Made by a program: the position numbers and the translations under genes | Assembly (NCBI GenBank): GCA_900184925.1 | Contig: FXYJ02000001.1 | Span: 1-64,000 of the forward strand | Source of the DNA: Ruminococcaceae bacterium HV4-5-B5C | GTDB taxonomy: Bacteria > Bacillota > Clostridia > Oscillospirales > Acutalibacteraceae | DNA: 64,000 nt | Reading direction: 5' to 3' | Shown: positions 8,675 through 15,997 of the stretch, piece after piece | Layout of the letters: every line of letters begins with the position of its first letter | How positions within the stretch are numbered: the first letter of the stretch is position 1 | Notes under the pieces: model-generated | The model's input: only the letters and a program-made list of their open reading frames with translations | What the model was told of the DNA's origin: nothing | Database searches by the model: none

Positions 8675-9420
8675 ATGTTTTGATTCTGAATGGAAGTCCC
8701 AAGAAAAAGGGCGGAGCGTCCCATTTTCTTGCCTCTCTATTCCGTTCAATGCTTTTCGGGTGCCAAGTCGAAACAAAACCTCTGCATGGGGAAAGCAATT
8801 ATCAGAACATATTGGAACAGCTGCCTTTTACAGACTCGCTCATTCTTTCCGTGCCGCTCTATATTGACGGCATGCCGTCCCATGTACAGGAATTTCTGGA
8901 ACAGGCGGAGACATTCTGCAAACAGAAAAACTGCCGCTTCACGCTCTATGTAATCTCAAACAACGGCTTTATTGAGGGCAGACAGAACAGGACGCACCTG
9001 AATATGTATCAGTGCTGGTGCGAACGCTCCGGAATCAGATGGGGCGGCGGCATCGGGATAGGCGGAGGGGTAATGCTTCACGTTCTTTCCATCGTTTATC
9101 CAATAATCCTTGCAATTTATCTGCTGAACATTCTGGTGAATTTTGTCTGCGGGAATTCCGTCTCGGTTGACATGTGGATGACGTTGCTGGAAAATGCGAT
9201 GATCTACGTATTCCTGAATATCGGCGTCCTTTACTGCATGCTACGGCTTGCATGGACCGTCAGAAACCAAAAGACTTCCCCAAATCGGTATACGCGTGTG
9301 CTGATTCCATCCTTCCTGTTTATACCCTGTGCGGATGTTTTTATGATACTGAAGTCTCTTTGCAACGGACGATTTATATTCGTGCTAATGAAGAAAGACG
9401 ATTATAAAGCAAGAACATAG
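8671..9420 (+). CDS. Flavodoxin-like protein with C-terminal membrane helices
   Basis: The N-terminal half is an FMN-binding flavodoxin-like fold: MNVLILNGSPKKKGGASHFLASLFRS holds the phosphate loop, and DSLILSVPLYIDGMPSHVQEFLEQAE is the matching second loop. WGGGIGIGGGVML follows. From about residue 135 the protein becomes membranous, with about three helices (HVLSIVYPIILAIYLLNILV, AMIYVFLNIGVLYCMLRL, VLIPSFLFIPCADVFMIL). The start is TTG 8671, seven bases after AAGGAG and overlapping the stop of the preceding gene. The pairing of a soluble flavoprotein and a membrane-tethered one suggests an electron-transfer or quinone/FMN reductase unit at the membrane; this is inference. The membrane tail is typical of some putative clostridial NAD(P)H-dependent oxidoreductases. 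Confidence 0.65.
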   Translation: MNVLILNGSPKKKGGASHFLASLFRSMLFGCQVETKPLHGESNYQNILEQLPFTDSLILSVPLYIDGMPSHVQEFLEQAETFCKQKNCRFTLYVISNNGFIEGRQNRTHLNMYQCWCERSGIRWGGGIGIGGGVMLHVLSIVYPIILAIYLLNILVNFVCGNSVSVDMWMTLLENAMIYVFLNIGVLYCMLRLAWTVRNQKTSPNRYTRVLIPSFLFIPCADVFMILKSLCNGRFIFVLMKKDDYKART

Positions 9421-9470
9421 AGTGACTTAAAGGGTGCTGCTCATTATGTTTAACTCTAACAGCACATTAC

Positions 9471-9491
9471 ACATAAGCGGAATAATGGGCA
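9471..9491 (-). repeat. Second boundary motif, copy 2 (XerD-arm-like on - strand)
   Basis: Identical over 21 bases to 8106-8126. Nineteen bases upstream, TCATTATGTTTAACT (9440-9454) also resembles a XerD arm on the plus strand. Together they form the boundary before the CPBP gene, which lacks a full copy of the first motif. Confidence 0.6.
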
Positions 9492-9559
9492 CATGACTGC
9501 TGAGCAAATTAATCAACAATAGACTGTGTCGGTTAGGAATTGTAATTGGATGTGACAAA

Positions 9560-10213
9560 ATGGTCTTATTCATCAGGAAGAATATTGCGCCATGTATTTG
9601 GTTTGTAGTGTGGATTTTTTTGCTTCCGTTTATTCTTCCATCATTCGACATACAAATCAATGTTTATGCGAATTTAATTTTTTATATTGGACTGCTTCTA
9701 TTAGTCCTTTTGGGACAGCACCAGCTGTTTTCCAGAGAAGAAATCCTGAGTCTGAAAAGAAAGCATACTTGGTTAGCCATTGTATTTACCATATTGGGTT
9801 TAGCTCTGGCTTTCGGACTGGCCACAGCTCTTATTGCACTATTACTTGACGTGAGCACGGGGTGGGGGCACCTGAAATGTACTGATGCTTATTCCCTTGC
9901 CGCTTTCGCTATTTCCACAATCCTTTTGCCGCCTCTGGCAGAAGAACTGTTTTTCAGAAAATCTTTAATTGTTCTGAATCAATCCAAGAAGATTCTCATT
10001 ATAACCACCTTTATTAGCATCATATTATTCGGGTTAGAGCATTCCTTATCGATTCTCGGATTTATTGAAGGTGCCATAATTGGCATTGTCCTGTCATTTT
10101 CCTACATACGCACGAAAAATATTATCATACCGGTCACTGCACACTTTATTGTTAATTTACTTGCCAACGGCTATAGCGTAATATTCCTAGCAGTTGTTTT
10201 ATTAAGGCAATGA
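9560..10213 (+). CDS. CPBP family intramembrane glutamic endopeptidase (Abi/CAAX type)
   Basis: The 217-residue membrane protein carries the family's three motifs: EELFFRK (EExxxR, about residue 130), FGLEHS (FxxxH, about 154) and HFIVN (HxxxN, about 193). About six hydrophobic helices surround them. Known family roles include prenyl-protein processing, bacteriocin self-immunity and maturation of peptides. The helix order (two long N-terminal helices, then a split ATG-like helix) is normal and the length is typical. The ribosome site is weak (TTGGATG 8-14 bases upstream). Its location between cassette boundaries suggests a self-immunity or defence role, but nothing in the sequence identifies the substrate, and no bacteriocin precursor is visible nearby. 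Confidence 0.85.
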   Translation: MVLFIRKNIAPCIWFVVWIFLLPFILPSFDIQINVYANLIFYIGLLLLVLLGQHQLFSREEILSLKRKHTWLAIVFTILGLALAFGLATALIALLLDVSTGWGHLKCTDAYSLAAFAISTILLPPLAEELFFRKSLIVLNQSKKILIITTFISIILFGLEHSLSILGFIEGAIIGIVLSFSYIRTKNIIIPVTAHFIVNLLANGYSVIFLAVVLLRQ

Positions 10214-10224
10214 TTAGTAACTGG

Positions 10225-10242
10225 AACTTCGCATAATGTTTA
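10225..10242 (+). repeat. Cassette-boundary motif, copy 5
   Basis: Exact AACTTCGCATAATGTTTA, 11 bases after the CPBP stop codon. It is the last copy I find in the window. Confidence 0.75.
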
Positions 10243-10245
10243 CTT

Positions 10246-10278
10246 AGTTCCCTCCTGACAAAATAAAAGGAGGGGACT
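10246..10278 (+). terminator. Stem-loop directly after boundary motif 5
   Basis: AGTTCCCTCC pairs with GGAGGGGACT (one G-T wobble) around a 13-base AT-rich loop. No U-run follows, so it may be a recombination-site stem rather than a terminator. The remaining spacer to 10478 holds no gene I can support. Confidence 0.4.
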
Positions 10279-10478
10279 ACATATAGGCTAATTCATTTCA
10301 AGCAGTAAAAATGTGATTGTAAATTTAGTGAAGGATGGTAGAAGCATGAAGATTATAATCTTAAGATAAAGACAAGAGCCAGAAATTCGATAAGCATTCG
10401 CTTTGCAAATATGAAAGTATACAATGAGATTTTGAAGTTTTAAATAGCATCGTGAGTAGATTATGAAATGAGGATAGT

Positions 10479-11864
10479 ATGAATTTTGAGGATGTGCTGG
10501 GCGACGATGTATTTCAAAATGCTATTAATTACTTAAAGGTAGATTGTAAGATTGATGTCGGCTTTTGCTCTCAGAGGCCTGGCAGCATGAAGCTGTCAGC
10601 CACATCAACTGCTATAATTATTTATGCGTTGAAAACTCTAAAGCAATTGAGTCCAGAGGAGGAAAACTTGTTATGCAATGAGCTTATGAGTTTTCAAATA
10701 TTGTGCGGTAGTTATCAGGGTGCTTTTGGTATTCTAAAAGATAATGACATAACTACATGGTCTACCTCACAGGCTTGTTTGGCGTTGGAGGCATTAAAAC
10801 GTGACAACGATTGCTTAAATAACGGTATTATGTGGCTTTGCAAAGTGCAAAATGATAACGGTGGCTGGAGCTTCAATGGAAAAAGCGATTCTACAAAAAT
10901 TGAATATTGCTTCTATCCTTTACTTGTCTTATTTAAATATTCTAGACAAAATGAAATAACAAAGAAGGCCCTTACACTAGGATTATCGTATGTAAGTATG
11001 TATAAGGCAAATACTACACTGGAAAAAATTATGCGGATTTTTATTCTGGAAAGGATATATGTTCAAAATATAGATAGTTCCAGGGAACTAGATGCAATGC
11101 TGTCCTTAAGGAATGACATTCTCCGTGATTTCAGTGGGGACAAAATAGTTGATTCTGATAATATTCACTTTTATGTGGATTTCTACCTTCCAGCGTATTA
11201 TTTGCTAATAAGGGAATTTATAAAACCAGATAATTCACTTTCACTTTATCTGATAAAAGTTTTACAAGACTCACTTATTAAAGGCAAGGGTTGGGCCCCA
11301 CCATTTAGGAAAGAACCTTTTTCATGGACAACATCACTTGCCCTTGTGACCATATTTTTTTGGATTCATGACTGTAAAAAATATTGTCTCAGCGATAGTG
11401 AAGTAATTAACAAATTACGTTCAATTAAGAAGGATGATATTACAATGGAAACCCATATCGAGAGGTGCCCTCTTAATGGAGGACTATGTAATAAAACTGA
11501 TGAAATAAGTCACGAATACGGAGATAATAAAATATTTCTTGATATACCATATAATATGGAATACCTCACATTTGAGGAAGTACTTATTAATACAATTAAA
11601 GAAAATGGGCTAAAACCAATAATGGCGAAAGATTCGATAAAAAGTAAAGCATTGCTTTGCAAAATTTGCACTCTTATTCAAGAGTGCAAAAAAAAAGTAG
11701 CGGAGGCGTTGTTTATAATTATTACAAATGCAAAAATTCGGGTGTCGGAAAACCCTGCAAAAAGAAAATGGTTGGTAAAAATCGTATCGAAGATAAAGTG
11801 GTTGACGAATGTGGGAAGCTGCTCACGCCCCAGAATATCCGCCGAATTGCAAAAGAGATTATAA
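10479..11864 (+). CDS. Alpha/alpha-toroid plus TIR-like effector, C-terminus replaced after a deletion
   Basis: The first about 330 residues resemble the prenyltransferase/squalene-oxidase repeat fold: paired helices with WLCKVQNDNGGWSFNG and GAFGILKDNDITTWSTSQACLALEAL, close to the QxxxGxW-type repeats of that fold. After about residue 330 comes ERCPLNGGLC, then NKIFLDIPYNMEYLTFEEVLI and LKPIMAKDSIKSKALLCKICTLIQECK. That segment matches my memory of TIR-like/deoxyribosyltransferase-like NAD-processing domains, where 'CKIC..IQ.C' is followed by YGIADIS and an NVxxELG helix. The expected continuation is absent: at an A9 tract near 11690 the frame enters serine recombinase DNA in the wrong frame and reads to 11864. 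The original protein is therefore probably dead or altered. The start has GAGGAT eight bases upstream. The toroid call is moderate, the TIR-like call tentative. Confidence 0.5.
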   Translation: MNFEDVLGDDVFQNAINYLKVDCKIDVGFCSQRPGSMKLSATSTAIIIYALKTLKQLSPEEENLLCNELMSFQILCGSYQGAFGILKDNDITTWSTSQACLALEALKRDNDCLNNGIMWLCKVQNDNGGWSFNGKSDSTKIEYCFYPLLVLFKYSRQNEITKKALTLGLSYVSMYKANTTLEKIMRIFILERIYVQNIDSSRELDAMLSLRNDILRDFSGDKIVDSDNIHFYVDFYLPAYYLLIREFIKPDNSLSLYLIKVLQDSLIKGKGWAPPFRKEPFSWTTSLALVTIFFWIHDCKKYCLSDSEVINKLRSIKKDDITMETHIERCPLNGGLCNKTDEISHEYGDNKIFLDIPYNMEYLTFEEVLINTIKENGLKPIMAKDSIKSKALLCKICTLIQECKKKVAEALFIIITNAKIRVSENPAKRKWLVKIVSKIKWLTNVGSCSRPRISAELQKRL

Positions 11865-12304
11865 AAATAGCGGAAAGTTATAATGATAGGTCCGAGCTTA
11901 ATCGTCTGGAAAAACTGATGCAGGACAAGAAGGAAGAAAAAGCAAACCAAATGACATCACTTCGCACTTGTAAAGATGAAGCGGTAAAAGAAATGATTTT
12001 TGAGGACTTAAGTAAAATTGCCGCAGAAATAAAGGGGTTGGAAAAACAGATTGAAATTGAAACGGCAAGGCGTGAAAACATTACCGAAGAACAAATCGTA
12101 AAATTTTTGACCCAACTGGCAGATGGCGATATAAAAGACATAGCTTATCGTAAGTCGCTGATAAGCGTGCTGGTGAATAAAATTTTTTTGTACGATGATC
12201 GATTTACCATCACTTTTAATACAAACGATGATGAAGTTACAATTACAGATGTTTTACTGGAAGACATTGAACAAGCATTCGAGGAAAAAAACTTTGTTTA
12301 TTAA
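11696..12304 (+). pseudogene. Large serine recombinase, C-terminal remnant
   Basis: About 200 residues match the end of clostridial large serine recombinases: a zinc-ribbon segment (YNYYKCKNSGVGKPCKKKMVGKNRIEDKV), a long charged coiled coil (RSELNRLEKLMQDKKEEKANQM ... EIKGLEKQIEIETARREN), and the closing strand pair YRKSLISVLVNKIFLYDDRFTITFNT. The catalytic resolvase domain and the first zinc-ribbon half are missing. The 5' end is a junction with the toroid/TIR-like gene at the A-tract near 11690-11698. Without its catalytic serine it cannot recombine DNA; it marks the scar of an integrated element or a recombinase-mediated deletion. Confidence 0.85.
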
Positions 12305-12401
12305 ACAACAGGGTTCACCAGAATAATTCAAATCTAAACACTTCTTATTTCGTTTTTGTAAATAGGTTGTTTGGCTGCATCTTCAAATGTTGATGTATGG
12401 C

Positions 12402-12438
12402 AAAGCCCCCGCTTCGGCCAATGGTCGGGTGGGGCTTT
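12402..12438. terminator. Stem-loop AAAGCCCC...GGGGCTTT
   Basis: Eight-base perfect arms enclose a partly paired GC-rich loop (CGCTTCGGCCAATGGTCGGG). It is the first of two hairpins after the recombinase remnant and could serve as a bidirectional terminator. Confidence 0.5.
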
Positions 12439-12455
12439 CGCTATATCCCCACATA

Positions 12456-12504
12456 AACTCAGTGCCCCCTGTAAGCTGTTGAAGCTTGCCGGGGGCACTG
12501 AGTT
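12456..12504. repeat. Long GCCCCC stem-loop
   Basis: AACTCAGTGCCCCC pairs perfectly with GGGGGCACTGAGTT, with further pairing inside (TAAGC/GCTTG). It resembles the stem-loops at 20950 and 23451, which also have a GCCCCCTG-type arm, so it may belong to one dispersed family. Confidence 0.55.
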
Positions 12505-12800
12505 AGGGCTGATTATTCCTTCCATGCATCCATTGATATTTGAGTAACTGCATAATATGCAATATTTGATATTCCAAACATGAAGGCATAGAATGAAACT
12601 TAAATATGGTAATTCGTTGGTTGCCATACCAACTGAAGTGAGATTTCTTTAACTTGTAGCATTAGACTGAACACTGGGCGCTTCTTAAAGGTTAAAGCAA
12701 TAGAAAGTTCGGCTAATTGTGGGGCCTTAGCAATTATATGAACTATTCTCGTTGCTAGACGCGAGTTGAGAGTCATAAAAGATCTGGAGGAGAATAATAG

Positions 12801-12957
12801 ATGAATGTTTTATATCATTATTGCAGCAATAAGAAGGGGTTCTCTATGGATGAAACAAGGCAAATGATTGATGATTATATCTATTTCTACAATGACGAAC
12901 GTATTCGGCTGAAAAACGAAGCTGACGCCGGTTGAAAAATGGCGCCAGCTTGCGTAA
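12801..12957 (+). pseudogene. IS3-family transposase OrfB, frameshifted C-terminal remnant
   Basis: The sequence encodes MDETRQMIDDYIYFYNDERIRLKN, the typical end of IS3/IS150-group integrase-core transposases (YIxFYNxxRxxxKL). A one-base shift after LKN moves to a second frame giving KLTPVEKWRQLA and a stop at 12955-12957, the rest of the same motif. The DDE core is absent. It records an old insertion. The surrounding 12.5-13.3 kb has no other gene I can support. Confidence 0.75.
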
Positions 12958-13342
12958 ATCAGCGATATTCTACGTGAGGTTTTTTTCTTCTCTGTCCGAT
13001 TAATCTGGTACCGTTTATAAACAGGGCAGATAAAAATTGTTTTTTCTGTGTACTTTTTATTGACCAGTTCACTTTATTTTGAAGTTAGGTATTGTAAACA
13101 GAATTATCTGGTATATAATTTAAATTAGAAAGAATATAGAACTAAGAATCCGGCACAATTCTATTAATGGTAAACCAGTGGCGAATGCTTATCAAAAGAG
13201 TTATCATTTATAGGCAATTCACGGCATATATTGGCAAAGCAAAAATAACCAATCTTCAGCATCTTTCTATTCATGCGGCGGTTATTGTCATAAATCGTCA
13301 GTGCTCACTTATTGGTGGTCGATGGAAAGGATATGAAAGATT

Positions 13343-14506
13343 ATGAAAAAAGCACTTTCTCTGCTGCTATCTTTTGCGCTGTTACTTGGCACTGCCAATG
13401 GCGTTGCAGCACCTGCATCTGCAGAAGGAAACGCAGGCGCAACCGCCTATTGCTGCAACTCAGGTCTTTACAAAGATGCCGGTTTTACACAGGGCCCGGT
13501 CGGTGATTCATCAAACGAGGATCTGCAATTTCGCGGTTCGATAACAAAAATTTTGTTTAAGGATGATACGACAGCGATTAGCAACTTCACGTTTGCCGAC
13601 ACTTGGCTGCAAGGCATAATACTGCCGAATGGCGTAAAGTCTATTGGGGAGCAAGCGTTTGCCCGCTGCAGTCAGCTCGAGAATGTGACAATACCGGCCA
13701 GCGTTACCTCCATTGGCAGCGAAGCATTTCACTACTGCCGCCAATTAAAAGGAATATTATTTGAAGGAGTGACGCCGCCTTCTTTCAACAGTGACCTTTT
13801 GGATGGCTGTCCATCTCCAACTATACTAGTTCGCAATGCAACTGCTGTTGCTGACTATCGGAGTGCATTTAATGCTGCCGGGTACAATAATGTAGCAATC
13901 AAGGCACTTAACACAATTGACATGGATCAGCAAAATGGTATCCACGAAGTTCCGGACGGGCTCAAAGGTATCGCGGCACTTAACACCGTGGAAAAGATTG
14001 AGGCCCAAATGAAAACAAGCGTCAAGGAAGCCATGAGCGGCGTCGATGAGGCAAACATCGCTGTTTACGACATTTCACTTTGGCTATCCTGCGATAATAA
14101 CCAGCCAAGCATGCTAATGACGGATGAGGACATTCCTTCAGATGGCGTTTCGATATCTCTACCATATCCACCCGGTACAAACAAGGATAACTTCGATTTT
14201 GTTGTTACGCATATGGTTACTACCGGCGCTAAGGCGGGTACTACGGAGACTATCATTCCGAAAAAAACAGAAACCGGGCTGGATTTCATGCTTCATAGCC
14301 TTTCACCTGTTGCCTTGGGATTTAAGGCTGCGAGCAACTCCGGCACTTCTTCCAAGCCTGCTTCAATTCCCAGTTCGGCCGAGACAACTAAAAATCCCCC
14401 AACGGGTGACGCTAACAGTGCAGTGCTTTTCATTCCACTGATTGCCGGGGCAGTCCTTTGCGGAGCAGTAATTCTTCTGATCCGCAAAAAGCAGCATGGA
14501 GCATAA
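13343..14506 (+). CDS. Secreted BspA-type leucine-rich-repeat surface protein with LPXTG-like anchor
   Basis: A signal peptide (MKKALSLLLSFALLLGTANGVAA, with a cut near ASA) leads into two or three BspA/LRR_5 repeats: IILPNGVKSIGEQAFARCSQLENVTIPASVTSIGSEAFHYCRQL (about residues 92-135). A central region without recognised domains (about 180-330) follows. The C-terminus has KNPPTGD, one membrane helix (VLFIPLIAGAVLCGAVILLI) and RKKQHGA, the layout of a sortase substrate; NPPTGD is a variant of LPXTG used in some clostridia. The protein should be exported and attached to the wall, where BspA-type LRRs are usually linked to adhesion. A GGAAAGG site lies 14-20 bases before the ATG. It stands alone among mobile debris, so it may have arrived with the neighbouring elements. 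Confidence 0.82.
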   Translation: MKKALSLLLSFALLLGTANGVAAPASAEGNAGATAYCCNSGLYKDAGFTQGPVGDSSNEDLQFRGSITKILFKDDTTAISNFTFADTWLQGIILPNGVKSIGEQAFARCSQLENVTIPASVTSIGSEAFHYCRQLKGILFEGVTPPSFNSDLLDGCPSPTILVRNATAVADYRSAFNAAGYNNVAIKALNTIDMDQQNGIHEVPDGLKGIAALNTVEKIEAQMKTSVKEAMSGVDEANIAVYDISLWLSCDNNQPSMLMTDEDIPSDGVSISLPYPPGTNKDNFDFVVTHMVTTGAKAGTTETIIPKKTETGLDFMLHSLSPVALGFKAASNSGTSSKPASIPSSAETTKNPPTGDANSAVLFIPLIAGAVLCGAVILLIRKKQHGA

Positions 14507-14603
14507 ACGCTGTTATTATCTGTCGAGTAAGTTTGCCAGTCAGAAAGAATTAGATCATAATTGATTGCGTATTGTTTATTTTTCAGCGGGCTTTATCCGC
14601 AGG

Positions 14604-14831
14604 CTATTTCGTTTTTTTCTGATGTTTTGCCTCAAACAACAATAAATCAGATCTGTTAACGATGAAATTCATGCTGTCACCTTCAGTAAATACAGTAACG
14701 CCTAAACTTGCCGTCACGTGGCTGTTTGCGTTACTGTATTTTATTGTTGACAGATGATCCTTAATGCGTGTGGATATTTCGATTGCCTTTTTTATCGGGG
14801 TGCGGGGGAAGGATAAGAATAAATTCATCAT
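14604..14831 (-). pseudogene. GGDEF (diguanylate cyclase) domain, C-terminal remnant
   Basis: The 75 residues match only the end of a GGDEF domain: LFLSFPRTPIKKAIEISTRIKDHL, then SHVTASLGVTVFTEGDSMNFIVNRSDLLLFEAK, equivalent to the 'vT.SiGva......l...AD.aLy.AK' tail. The GGDEF active-site loop and any sensor are missing. Upstream sequence on the same strand is recombinase debris, so this is a fragment that cannot make c-di-GMP. Confidence 0.65.
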
Positions 14832-14901
14832 CGCCCCATCAATGTTGCCTTGCCTGACGTTGGGCCTCTATGATCTCCGTAACAAATACCATTGGTAATC
14901 T

Positions 14902-14992
14902 TGAGTTTGGTTAGGTCTATTTCCAGATCGGCATTTTGCCGATCCAGCTTCTCCACCCTTGCGGAAAGGCGGTCACGCAAAGCCTTGACGTC
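14902..14992 (-). pseudogene. Serine recombinase coiled-coil fragment (inverted)
   Basis: On the minus strand these bases encode ALRDRLSARVEKLDRQNADL and EIDLTKLKITNG, matching the coiled coil that precedes the final domain of clostridial large serine recombinases. The next part of the same protein family lies just to the right on the opposite strand (15004-15183), so the fragment appears inverted relative to it. Confidence 0.5.
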
Positions 14993-15003
14993 GGTTTGCG
15001 GGA

Positions 15004-15183
15004 TATCTTCTTATGGACGCTGAATTTCAGCGCAGGATTATCGACGTGTTCATAAATTCGGTTTACCTTTATGATGATAAGGTTGTGATCTTCTACAACA
15101 TACAGGGTGGCAAGCAGGTTTTCTACATGGAAATAATCGACAGTACCAGCGGGGGTGAACCGGGCGAAGACGAAACGACATAA
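15004..15183 (+). pseudogene. Large serine recombinase, last about 59 residues
   Basis: The frame encodes EFQRRIIDVFINSVYLYDDK, VVIFYNIQGGKQVFYMEIID and a GlyGlu-rich tail to TAA 15181-15183. This is the characteristic end of a second large serine recombinase, different from the one at 11696. No start codon or catalytic domain is present. Confidence 0.7.
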
Positions 15184-15230
15184 GAAGAAGTTCGAATTCC
15201 AAATCCAGTGGCTCACCAAAAAATATGAAA

Positions 15231-15268
15231 CAAAACCCTCGAGAATACTTTTATCTCGGGGGTTTTGC
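15231..15268. terminator. Stem-loop after recombinase remnant
   Basis: AAAACCCTCGAGA pairs with TCTCGGGGGTTTT around a 10-base loop, with flanking A and T runs, the form of a bidirectional rho-independent terminator. Confidence 0.6.
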
Positions 15269-15303
15269 GTTGTCAGTAAGGTTATCATCCAATCAAGAGA
15301 AGA

Positions 15304-15329
15304 CCCGTTGAGCAATATTGCTTGACGGG
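15304..15329. terminator. Nested inverted repeat
   Basis: CCCGT-TGA-GCAAT/ATTGC-TTG-ACGGG forms a near-complete palindrome followed by CTTCTTCTTT. It may be a second terminator. The rest of 15330-15481 shows nothing recognisable. Confidence 0.45.
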
Positions 15330-15481
15330 CCTTCTTCTTTATCGACGCCTGGCAATGAGAACTGATCCGTCTTGCACACGTTACAAGCTCACCCGGATTT
15401 AGATAAAAATTGTATTCGCCAAGGGGAGACTCATGTATATTTCTGGTCGGCTAACAAAACTGCAAGCGTCATATGCAGAAG

Positions 15482-15997
15482 TTACTGAATTATTGTTTGT
15501 ACATCCTGTGCATCTAAAATCCGATTAAGCAATTTTTGAACACGTGGGCGATTGTATCTTTGTGCTATAATACAAGGCAAATTTACAAGCAACGCATACA
15601 CCAACATATACCATATTACTTGAGGAGGACAAAAAAAGCCAAAAATCCAGAATGGGAAAATGGCTAACCAGTGTGTAAGTTCACCACGCGCAGATTCAAC
15701 TAAAAAACGATTCAAATACTCACTGGAAAAACTTTCAAGCCGCTTCTTCCTGAAACCGCGTTTTTTCAGGATTGCTCCTCCGTCCGGCAGCAGGTGTTTC
15801 CAACGGCTGACCCTGAAAACACTGTCGTAAATATGCCCTCCTTTTTCAAAACGGTGCGCACGAAATAAGAAAGTATTTGGTGAAAAACAGCGGTCTGGTA
15901 AGTATAAACAGATTAATGCCGCAGCGACCTGCAATACAGGCCAGACAAAAAAACACACTAGAATTGTTAATGGATCGGAAAGAAAGATTACTCGCAT
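15482..15997 (-). CDS. crtO: Glycosyl-4,4'-diaponeurosporenoate acyltransferase-like protein
   Basis: CrtO attaches a fatty acyl chain to the sugar of the glycosylated C30 carotenoid acid, the last step to staphyloxanthin in Staphylococcus aureus. The 171-residue protein is close to the usual 165. It contains FRAHRFEKGGHIYDSVFRVSRWKHLLPDGG (about residues 47-76), the conserved 'F.FE..G.fW...f.VRkWK..lPDG' block, then RGELTHWLAIFPFWIF and NLPCIIAQRYNRPRVQKLL, the most conserved end of the family. Three or four membrane segments are present. I chose the ATG at 15997, preceded by GGACTGCGGA and overlapping the previous stop by 10 bases; an upstream ATG at 16033 has no good ribosome site. It is the last gene of a four-gene minus-strand operon. 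Confidence 0.85.
   Translation of the reverse strand: MRVIFLSDPLTILVCFFVWPVLQVAAALICLYLPDRCFSPNTFLFRAHRFEKGGHIYDSVFRVSRWKHLLPDGGAILKKRGFRKKRLESFSSEYLNRFLVESARGELTHWLAIFPFWIFGFFCPPQVIWYMLVYALLVNLPCIIAQRYNRPRVQKLLNRILDAQDVQTIIQ

Noticed and set aside
12334..12627. 97-codon minus-strand frame after the recombinase remnant
   Set aside because: It spans two strong stem-loops and has no ribosome site or family resemblance.
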